Source: Azolla caroliniana
Lineage: Eukaryota; Polypodiophyta
DNA: 64,000 nt
Reading direction: 5' to 3'
Assembly (NCBI GenBank): GCA_043228905.1
Contig: JBHGNT010000016.1
Span: 4,712,001 to 4,776,000 of the forward strand
Below are positions 33,155 to 41,701 of the stretch, one piece after another. Numbering within the stretch: the first letter of the stretch is position 1; each line of letters starts with the position of its first letter. The notes under the pieces are model-generated. The model searched no databases, was not told the DNA's origin, and saw nothing but the letters and a program-made list of their open reading frames with translations. The position numbers were made by a program, and so were the translations under genes.

Positions 33155-33808
33155 TGTCGCGTTACTACGCGCGTGCGTGGAGAAACGAGGCGGGACCACC
33201 GGGGTCTTGAACCAAAGAGCAGGTGATAGAAGGGGAAAGAGAAAAAGAGAGACGCTCGGTTACGTATGAGCAAAGAAACACAGGGACACGACCCTTTCAA
33301 TGCAGAAGACACGAATGGACACAGAGACAGAGAGACACAAATGTTTGTATATTAATGAATGACAAATAAACAACAGAGCACGCGAGCGGTTACAACCGAA
33401 CAGGCCCGCGAACAGATGTCGATGCCTGCTCGTTTGCGCACGAAAGGGGATAGGATTGAGGTGCTGCCGGAAGCACACGGGCGTTCCTCGAAGCAGCACG
33501 AGCCTCCCGAAAACCTATAGAGAAGAGCGATGGAGAACGAACAGAGGAGAAGCGTTCGGTTACCGTCCGACAACACTTCGTCCTCCTCAATAAATAGTGC
33601 CCCCCTTCTCCCCGCGTCTCCCTCTCTTTTATAGCTTCAAGAAGGGAGTCGTTTCCCTCATTAACTTCCTACCTACTGAATCTAACTACCTAGGATATAC
33701 CTTTGTACCTAATTCTCTATTATATACATTAAAGGGCGCGCACGCGTGAACAGCCGGTTCACGCGCGCTATGCACCGATTACGCTAAGGGACGGTTTTCT
33801 TCACGACA
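33155..33808 (-). repeat. Gypsy B 5' LTR
   Basis: Partner of 26768-27421. Immediately inside it, on the minus strand, the sequence TTTGGTGAACCCGACGTGAA could hold the primer-binding site (TGGTGAACCC...). I cannot assign a tRNA by eye. Confidence 0.9.
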
Positions 33809-33944
33809 CCGGTTACTGATTGGACCCGGCTAACCGGCTCCCCATCTCACCAGCTCTATTGCTTGCCGGCTTACCGATCCGTCTCGCTTGCCGGCTCAGG
33901 CTTATTCAGCCGATCCAGCTCCAGTTGAGCTTGCCGCTTCAACA
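33809..33944 (-). repeat. Copia A 5' LTR, outer part
   Basis: CCGGTTACTGATTGGACCC and onward match the A 3' LTR from 21796. It ends CGCTTCAACA at 33944, followed by the target duplication CAAAT and the resumed LINE. Confidence 0.9.
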
Positions 33945-33949
33945 CAAAT

Positions 33950-35163
33950 GATGTAGTGCTTTTTGCAAATACTTTAGGAGATGCACAAAAGCTTATGAAA
34001 TCATTGGAAAAATTTTGCATGCATACTAAATTAAGTGTCAATAGCTCTAAAACAAAGATTATGCTTGTGAAGAGCCAAAAAAGAGATAAATCATGCATTA
34101 TGTACAACAATGAGCCACTTGAATGTGTGGAAAGCTTCAAACATCTTGGCCTTGAAGTTCGTTCAAATCATAGATGGAGTGAATGTGTTATACGAAGCTT
34201 AGAGGTGGGCAAGCGAGCATACTATGCATTTGAGAACACATGCAATCTTGGAGATATTAAGTGTTGGGTCCTCAAGCAATATCTTTTCGACACTTTGGTG
34301 ACACTGGTTCTTCTCTGTGGGGTGGAAGTATGGGGTGGTAGCATCCCTAAATCTATGTGGAAAGAGTTTGAAAATGTCCAAAAACATTTTCTTACAAAGT
34401 TTCTACAAGTTAAGAAACAAACAGCCTACACCCTCCTCCTCCTTGAGATGGGATCGCTTCCCATTGAGATCATGGTCATGGAAAGGGTTGTTGAATACAT
34501 GCTTAATGTTCAAAAAAGTCCCTCACATCGACTTCCTAGAATTGCATGGGAAGCAAGCAAAAAGATCCAAAAGACGCATAAAAGTAAAATTCTGTGTTCC
34601 GATTGGATGCAAGATATAGAAAAATGGTTTGGTAGATGGGATGCAAGACACTTGCTTCATAATGCATCACTAGATTCATCTGTAAATAAGGCCTTTTTGC
34701 AACGCCAATGTATCATGACATGGGACAAATGTGGAGGCTCACGCTTCACACATTATATTGCACATGTTGCACCTAACCACAAAACCATATTATTTGAGGA
34801 ACGGGAAACCGTACACATCGATACATGTTAGGGCCCATACCGTTATTTGCCATTCGAACCATTGATTCCATGCGACTTAGCACACATGCATTGCGATGTG
34901 AGATTTGGCGTTGGGTTACAACTGATGAGAGTGGTCGGTTATGCACACTTTACCCTAAACAAGTTCGCGAGTCTGAGTATTACACTTTGATACAATGCTT
35001 TGCCTTTGATCATATTCAACCATGCTTTCCACATCTCTTCGACCGAGCCCAATCCTTGCATGAATTCCTCTCACAACCACAATGTGCACTCTTGATTGCA
35101 ACATTCATTGGTAAAGTTCTTGAACATCGAGAGTCACTACTCACTTTCACACGTATCACGTGA
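33950..35163 (+). pseudogene. LINE reverse transcriptase C-terminus and downstream domain
   Basis: Continues from ...LLLYAN at 21536 with [20 protein letters not shown], so the catalytic box is Y-A-N-D, not YADD. Then [52 protein letters not shown] and ECCIMTWDKCGG-like residues to a stop at 34829. Another frame continues RCEIWRWVTTDESGRLC and [16 protein letters not shown] to 35163, resembling the C-terminal region of plant LINE ORF2. A 3' UTR of about 55 bases precedes the (TC)n tract. Confidence 0.8.
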
Positions 35164-35215
35164 AATGTAATATGTTTGGTCTCATAGGTCATATTTGACC
35201 TCCGAAGACGATAAT

Positions 35216-35250
<35 letters not shown>

Positions 35251-35253
<3 letters not shown>

Positions 35254-35297
35254 CTTTCACCTAGCTCTGTTTTGCTCTACTCTATCTGTATGTGACA
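35251..35297 (+). repeat. Probable distal end of chromovirus E LTR
   Basis: After the LINE and the (TC)n tract the sequence TTACCTTTCACCTAGCTCTG runs to TGTATGTGACA at 35297. The TGACA ending matches the D and 45013 LTR ends. Joined with 18144-18515 it gives an LTR of about 420-450 bp, close to its relatives. This is inferred, since no second copy of the E LTR is present. Confidence 0.5.
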
Positions 35298-35732
35298 CCA
35301 TCCTTATGCAACCTTGGAATCTATTTGAAATGCCATGAATCTTATATTGAGGTTTCAACAATGCAGACATGCTCTTGACCAAGGGATTGTTGTAAATATA
35401 TGATATAAGTGGTATAAAAACTATGAATCAATTACATTATTGACTTAAATTTTCTTTGATTTCATGAATGAAAAATAAACTTCTGAATGTGAACAAAAGT
35501 CACTAATGCAAATGTATTAAACATTTGCATGGTTTTTTCAATATACCAATGAGGACAAAGCAACACATTTTCTCTAAATATTATAATATTCATGAATGTA
35601 ATAAAAAGGAAAATAATTTGATGGCATCTAAAAACTAAATGTAATTAGATGACAAGGCTATTTTTGCAAAATTACATATCTAGGATCACATAATTGTATT
35701 AAAAAAGAAATTTCCTCGTGATTGAGATATGA
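35298..35732. other. AT-rich spacer
   Basis: No gene, repeat copy or RNA gene recognised. It is the 3' flank of the YnfA-like gene. Confidence 0.6.
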
Positions 35733-36083
35733 TCAAGTGGAGCGACGAGGTACGAAGAGGATGAGACAAGTGCCAACTATGGAAACGATGGCTCCTAGCC
35801 AATCATAGAGATCGGGCTTTCTCCCATCAACTGCCCACCCCCAAAAGAGGGCTAGGATGACGAAGAAGGATCCATAGGCTGCGTAACTCCGACCGAAGTC
35901 TTGGCGTTGGAAAGTGGCAATTACACCATAGGCCACTAGCACAAGGCTCCCTAATGCCAACCACACCCACAAGCCCCCCTCACGCCTCCATCGCCAAATA
36001 AGCCATCCACCACTTACCTCGCACACGCCAGCAGCTACTAGTAGGAACAATGCAACCACCGCCTCTGTGGCTGTATACTTCAT
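35733..36083 (-). CDS. YnfA/UPF0060-family small membrane protein
   Basis: A 116-residue intronless frame from MKYTATEAVVALFLLVAAGV to a TGA. Family features: an N-terminal helix ending in the conserved Glu (AGVCEVSGGWLIWRW, cf. bacterial AE(I/V)xG), GLWVWLALGSLVLVAYG, the family signature FGRSYAAYGSFF, WGWAVDGRKPDLYDWLGA and IVSIVGTCLILFVPRR. Four hydrophobic helices of about 20 residues fit the small-multidrug-resistance-like fold. Bacterial YnfA has about 108 residues. The start is the first ATG; an upstream in-frame GTG is ignored. YnfA has been linked to efflux in bacteria, but a role in plants is unknown to me. The gene is richer in G+C than its surroundings and stands alone. A GT/GA microsatellite lies in its upstream flank (36115-36145). 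The intact frame suggests it is, or recently was, under selection. Confidence 0.8.
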   Translation of the reverse strand: MKYTATEAVVALFLLVAAGVCEVSGGWLIWRWRREGGLWVWLALGSLVLVAYGVIATFQRQDFGRSYAAYGSFFVILALFWGWAVDGRKPDLYDWLGAIVSIVGTCLILFVPRRST

Positions 36084-36113
36084 ATCACTCACTTTGAGTA
36101 AGAGATAGTGTAT

Positions 36114-36145
<32 letters not shown>

Positions 36146-37764
36146 GTTTGGGTATGTGTGAGATGTGTGGAATATGAAATATTGCTAAAATAAGTGTGTT
36201 GATTGTGTGCTCTAAGTGTTATTATATGAGCAAAGATCCTCTAGATTGTGCACCTCTTGAAGCAACAGTAATACAGAGACAAGAGATTTGGATGCTACTG
36301 CTTGAGAGAACATGCAAATATATAAACACTTTGTGAAAGGTGAGCTCCCAATTCTATTAGAAATTTGTGTCACATTCTATGCGTGAGAGACAAAAAGAGG
36401 TTTAAATGATACTAGACAAGAGATCAAAATCTCGAAGAATATGGCACTAAGCCATCTAATGTGTTATTCTTGATAGAATATCCTAGTGGGACAATTTTCT
36501 TCATTCGGCAACATTATGCTTTTGCATTTGGTTGCTTTGGCTGTAAAATGAAAGGAAAATAACAAAAGCAGTAAAGAGAAATAGAATATGTAGTACTGCC
36601 ATCTTGAATAAAGCGAATCTTACCATCCATGAGTGACATTTCTTGTGAGTGATCTTGAGGAAATATAAGAAACTAGGAGGGAAATGAGTATTTTTCCATT
36701 AAACTTTGGTATAAGATAAGATGTGATTTTGGTTAGACATGCTTTCATGTTTGTTGTTTTTTGTGCACAATAAGAATCAAGAGAATAAGAAAGTATGCAT
36801 TTTTTGCGTCCCCTAGGAAATAAAATTGATCTTTTATGCATGTACATGTGAGACATTTTAAGTGGTATATGAGCTCAAGAAAAATACATCATGTCTTGAG
36901 CATATGAGAAGGAAGTGAGGGTCATCCTCCACTAAGTTCTCATCGCATATCTCAAAAGGTACAAAAGACAACTATAATCCTCTCTATGCAAAAGAAGATC
37001 CCTTTCAAGTTCAATTTTGAGGCCATAAAAATAAGCAGGTGTTGTCAATTATAAATTTGTTGTGTTGAAAATATATGTTAAGTTTTGCTTAATTTATAAA
37101 GAGTCTTTGTTGTGATGACCTTTAACCAATGGCCAACATTAAGTGTCTTATACACCAACATTCCTACACAATAATTAACTACTTTTGAATAAGTAATTTT
37201 ATTTTGTTAGCTTTAACCTTTAATAACAATGAGTTCATCTCCTAAAGAAAGCATACATGTTCACATGCTTAATTAGAGCTTCTATGAAAGCAAAATTTAA
37301 TTATTTTGACATAGTTGTCACCCAATATGTTTTTACATATATGCATTTTTAATTGAGATCGCCTTACCTGCCTTGATTGTAAATACAAGAATGTTAAGCT
37401 AAACCAAAAACAAACCCCTTTGATTTCTATTCTCTTTTTTCACATATATTAAACATATTAATGTAGCAATTTACAAGATATTATGTAGAAACATACATAT
37501 TTGGAAACTCTCGAAATAGTTAATGTTGAATTGAGCTAATCTATAAAATATCCTTCCCCTCCTTTCTTTTCTACTCAAGTGCTCGACATGTGCATGCTTA
37601 CACCTATAGAAAAATCTCAATATGTTTTGTTGATCTTGTTCTTAATGGTTATGATGTTTCAAATAATGTCATTTTTATATAAACCAGTTGGTTAGCATTC
37701 ACTTTTAGAAAACAATGGAACAATCCTTTCATTGAAGATAGATTATTAGATGATCTTTTTGGTT
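36146..37764. other. AT-rich intergenic DNA, no feature recognised
   Basis: Only short open stretches without family resemblance. The 78-codon minus-strand frame at 36620-36856 has no domain, and nothing supports it as a gene. Confidence 0.55.
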
Positions 37765-38745
37765 AAGGTACATATTTAGAGCTTTCCATAATTTCAAGTG
37801 GCTTGTTAATGTACATAATGCATGGTTTATCCTTATTTTGTTTCTTTTCACAAGCATAGTCTTCATGTCGGAGCTAGTAACACTCAACTTAACATGCATG
37901 CAAAAACTCTTCCAATGCCCTCACAAGCTTGTGTCTCTCCTAATGTATTTGCAAAAAACACATGTCATCTATGTAGAACAAAATCGTGAAGATTGTAATC
38001 TCGATGTCAACTTCTTTAATATTGATTCACAAATTTGATAACCATTTGTTCTAATTCATCAATGCATTGACTAAATATAGTAGGTGATCAAAGTGGGCAT
38101 CCTTTTGCCTATGCATGCACAATATATAACCTTCTCATAGATTTAGACAATTGCAAGCATATATTCACTTGGTATCCTAACTTCTTCCATGCACCTCGTG
38201 AGCATTTGTAAGCATATATTCACTTGGTATCCCAAGTTCTTCCATGCACCTCAAAGATGCTCATGAGGTACCATATCAAAAACTTTAATGAAGCAACAAT
38301 ATAAGCTCTTATGAAGTACACTAGAAAACAATAATCACTCTTAACTCTTAAGCAACTTTCTTCCATTAGTTTAACGCCCATAATGAGGTCAATATTAACC
38401 ATGGAAACCTAAGTACACAAGTTTTATTAATGTGTCTCCTTCCTAAGGAGGGAAAACCAAATATGTAAATATAATTTGTTGATCATGGGGCTTAAACCCA
38501 TGACCAAATGTTGAGAGCCTTGTGATCTACCAATCGAGCAGGGTCAACTAAAGAATATATTTTCGAGAGCCGACTTATCTCTAAATTTACTCACCTTTTT
38601 TCAACCCATGCATTTATCTTTGATTCTATTATACACCCAAATAGTTTTGTCATAAATGAGCTAACCATGATTTCCCAATAGTTGTTAATATTATGTACAT
38701 TTCCACCTTAACATAAAAGGTTAGATCAAATTTGAACTCCAAATG
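37765..38745 (-). repeat. LINE fragment (minus strand), interrupted by a SINE-like insert
   Basis: Reverse-strand pieces match the LINE RT: NNYWEIMVSSFMTKLFGC and IIESKINAWVEK (38720-38560), then, after the insert at 38404-38550, the DMVPHEH region (about 38260), the catalytic box ILFYIDDMCF (about 37990) and DKPCIMYINKPLEI (about 37820). The box here keeps both Asp residues. A 58-bp tandem duplication sits at about 38156-38270. It is heavily decayed, with no long frame. Confidence 0.7.
38404..38550 (-). repeat. SINE-like element with tRNA-derived head
   Basis: Minus strand begins TTGACCCTGCTCGATTGGTA, an A-box-like GCTCGATTGGTAGA, and about 45 bases on has a B-box-like GGGTTTAAGCCCC. The following stretch to 38404 has no similarity that I recognise. 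The insert separates two parts of a LINE fragment. It is not a functional tRNA, because the arms do not pair into a full cloverleaf. Confidence 0.4.
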
Positions 38746-39027
38746 TAAGGTATGCCATGTTGTAATGCATGATTACATATGTCACTTATCCATGCATATA
38801 CTACCTTTCATAGCCATTTGAGCATTTCAACCTTTATATAATAAATATCTCCTGCATTTCAGGAGACCAATTTCTTAAGCCCTATGCATACATTTTCAAT
38901 CCTAAAGAAGAAAGGCACATGTGAGAGAGAACCATAACGCATCATCTTTTGGGATTTGAGAGGAGTGGTAGGCGTGAAAGGTGAGATAGGAGTGGGAAGA
39001 GAGAGTAGGCGGTGAGAAGAGGGTTAT

Positions 39028-39241
39028 GAGTGAGAAGAGAGTAAATTGTCAAAGGTGAGCTAGCAGTAAGTGAAGTTCTTAGGGGTATGAACTAGAAGAG
39101 TTTGAAGAGTTAGGATGAGAAGAGAGGAGAGGATACTTAGGAGTGAGAAGAGAAAAAATTCTCAGAGGTGAGCTAGCACTAAGTGAAGTTCTTAAAGGTA
39201 GGAACTAGAAGAGTTTGAAGAGTTGGGATGAGAAGAGAGCT
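39028..39241. repeat. Tandem duplication, 113-bp period, purine-rich
   Basis: GAGTGAGAAGAGAGTAAATT at 39028 recurs as GAGTGAGAAGAGAAAAAATT at 39141. Both copies continue with GGTGAGCTAGCA(G/C)TAAGTG and GAACTAGAAGAGTTTGAAGA. 38746-39027 and 39242-39391 hold no recognisable feature apart from similar GA-rich sequence. Confidence 0.75.
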
Positions 39242-39391
39242 AGTTATGAGAACTGGAGTTGACCTCTCACTTGTAACTCTCCACTCACTTATCATTCTCT
39301 TCTCATTCTTAACTATCATTTCATTGCTAGCACACAATTAATCACCAAACATAATTCTCCTGAATTGTTACCCGGTATTTTTGTAGCAGAA

Positions 39392-41400
39392 GTTATGATG
39401 TTCGGTCTAAAAACGGCGCCGGCTACGTTCCAACGCATCATCACCGAAATCTTTCATGACTACATCCCGGCGTTCATGCAAGTCTTTCTCAACGATTTCG
39501 CCGTGTATGGCCATCGACGGGAACACATGACCTAGTTACGACTCTGCCTGGACCGATGTCGCCAAGCTCGATTGAGTTTAAACCCAACGAAATGTGCGTT
39601 CTTAGTCACCAGCGGCAACCTTCTCGACCACATTGTCAGTCAAGAAGGCATCGCCATGGATCCGGATAAAGTAAAGGCAATCTTGAATGCCACTGCACCC
39701 TCGAACGCTAAGGCACTAAGCCGTTTTTTGGGACAGATCCGGTGGCACAGCCGAATGATACGACACCTGGCCGATTTCGTGACACCTTTACACGCGGCAG
39801 TCCATCGCCTTCCTTTCCAATGGACGTCAATCGAGGACACGGCCTATCAGACCCTGAAACGAATGCTGTCACATGCCCCGGTGGTCCAGTCCCCGGTTTG
39901 GTCCGAACCGTTTCATGTCCTTCTTTATTTGGTCAATAAACAAGCCCTCACCGGACAGTTGGCTCGGTGGATGCTCCTACTACAAGAGTTTGATTTCCAA
40001 ATTCAACATCGACCCGGGGTACAACATGTCGTCGCCGACTACTTGAGCCGTCTTGAGTCAGGGGAATCGGAGAAAACAACGTACGACGAGCTATCGGACG
40101 CTAGCCTATTTAACCTAACCACGATACCAGACGATAACGGAGATGAATGGATCACGGAGATGACCCATTTTCTCACTACCGGTGTACCTCCCGAGCACAT
40201 GACCCTTGACACGAGAAAACGCCTAACAGTGCGTAGCCGGAATTTTTGCCTCGTCTCGGACATTCTCTACCACAAAGGCTCGGACGGCATATGGCGCCGA
40301 GCGATTCGGCAATTCGAGAAGAACGTCGTTCTTCAGGAAGCCCACCAAGGAGTAGCTGGGGGGCACTACGCCGGGGATTCCACGGCAAGGAAAGTTTGGC
40401 AAAGTGGATTGTGGTGGCCGACAACGAAGAAAGATGCTCACGAGTTTTGCCAGCAGTGCGATTTGTGCCAACGACTGGGGCAACCAATGGAACAATCACG
40501 GATGCCACACCAGCCGATTCTTCCGTTGGACCCATTTCAAAAATGGGGTTTGGATTTTGTAGGCCCTTTCAAACCACCCGCGGCCCGAACAGGGAATAGG
40601 TATATTATCGTTGCCACGGATTACTGCACCAAATGGGTCGAGGCTAAGGCACTCCGAGATAACACGGCGGCATCCACTGCTAAATTCGTGTACGAGCACC
40701 TCTGGTGCCGTTACAGATGCCCAATCGAGCTCGTTAATGATCAAGGTGGGCACTTCATCAATCATATAATACGTGAGCTTACACACCACTACGCGGTGGT
40801 GCACAAGAAAAGCACACCATACTACTCGCAGGTGAACGGCTTGGCGGAATCGACCAATAAAATCCTCCAAACCATACTGAAGAAGATCGTCAATGAAAAC
40901 AGGACCGATTGGGATGACAAACTCCAGAGCGCGTTGTGGGCGTATCGTACGACTTTCAAAACAAGCATCCAATCAACCCCCTTTCGAATGGCGTTCGGGT
41001 TAGAAGTCGTAATGCCCGTCGAGTTCCAAGTCCCGAGCCTCCGAGTTCAAGTCAAAACACGGCTCCCCGAGGCCCAATCCGAGCAATACCAGCTGGAACA
41101 ACTCCTCGAACTCGGCGAAGATAGGATAGAGAGTATGGCCCAGCTCGAACAACGCTAACGGCAACGCAAGGCTTTCATGGATCGACATCGACACGAGCTG
41201 GAGAAGGAGCTCACCATCGGCAAACCAGTTCTTCTTTTTCAAACACGACTCGGGTCAATGCCTGGAAAATTAAGATTTCGGTGGACCAGTCCATTCTGGA
41301 TTATCAACGAGTTCAACGAGACGTTCCAGCTCGGCACACTCGCCGGCGACACTGTCAAAAGCTAGGCCAATGGTTTCCGACTTCGACCATATCGAGGGAC
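39392..41400 (+). pseudogene. Gypsy H reverse transcriptase end, RNase H remnant and integrase
   Basis: The RT catalytic box reads VFLNDFAVYG, so FLDD has become FLND. A TAG near 39533 is followed by CLDRCRQARLSLNPTKC and the thumb. Most of RNase H is deleted (YLVNKQALTGQLARW joined to LQEFDFQIQHRPG, VADYLSRLESG). The integrase is well preserved: H...H in the zinc site, CQQCDLCQRLG, GLDFVGPF, VNDQGGHF and QVNGLAESTNK with all three acids. A TAA at 41156 and a TAG near 41363 split off the C-terminal KPVLLFQTRLGSMPGKLRF and TFQLGTLAGD module. Confidence 0.82.
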
Positions 41401-41701
41401 TACACCACCCAACCCGTTTACCGAGCCACACGGCACAAACGAGTTTCGGGAGACCACCACGGAGGAGGGCACGTGTCCCCCTAAATAAGGACTCACCCAC
41501 CTTCTTGAAATTAATAAAAGTAGTAGTAGGTAGGATTAACCATAGTTTAGCCACCGATTAGCTACACCTACACCACCCACCTAGGCACCCACAATTTTAG
41601 GAGCACCCCTCGCCACCACTCATTTAGTACCTATTTAAGCACATGCAAAGCACTAGAAGCACCCCACTCACCTTCAGGACACGTGGTGCTAGTCACTTAT
41701 T

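Larger units (their letters stand above)
26768..33808 (-). mobile_element. Ty3/gypsy element B (minus strand), 654-bp LTRs, inside the LTR of copia A
   Basis: LTRs at 26768-27421 and 33155-33808 have identical length (654 bp) and differ at few positions. They start TGTCGC and end TCACGACA (plus-strand view). Flanks are CTAG (26764-26767) and CCGG (33809-33812); the uninterrupted A LTR reads CCGG, so this is a 4-bp TSD with the left copy changed by two transitions. The order on the minus strand is gag, protease, RT, RNase H, integrase. It is visibly GC-rich compared with the flanking AT-rich DNA. Confidence 0.9.
21537..33944 (-). mobile_element. Ty1/copia element A (minus strand), TSD CAAAT, with gypsy B in its 5' LTR
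   Basis: The 3' LTR is 21537-21936. The 5' LTR is 26499-26767 plus 33809-33944, split by element B. Target duplications CAAAT lie at 21532-21536 and 33945-33949, inside the LINE codons around ...[13 protein letters not shown]. Without B it is about 5.4 kb. It is the same family as G and I. The coding region is broken by stops, shifts and an RT deletion. Confidence 0.92.
18516..35219 (+). mobile_element. Non-LTR retrotransposon (LINE), split by a solo LTR and by copia A
   Basis: Without its insertions the element is about 3.8 kb: short ORF1-like reading, apurinic/apyrimidinic-type endonuclease, reverse transcriptase and a C-terminal domain. The solo LTR (20927-21450) and copia A (21537-33944) each have perfect TSDs that rejoin the RT frame. 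Both LINE ends abut (TC)n tracts (18464-18515 and 35220-35251). There is no poly(A) tail; the 3' end reads ATAATATAA and then TC repeats. The exact 5' end is uncertain by about 100 bases. Confidence 0.85.

Noticed and set aside
35733-36083. YnfA-like gene as bacterial contamination
   Set aside because: Both flanks are continuous plant-type AT-rich DNA, with a LINE on one side, and there are no bacterial neighbours; the sequence alone gives no sign of a chimera.
39028-39241. CRISPR array or satellite
   Set aside because: Only two copies of a purine-rich 113-bp unit; no short regular repeats with unique spacers anywhere in the window.
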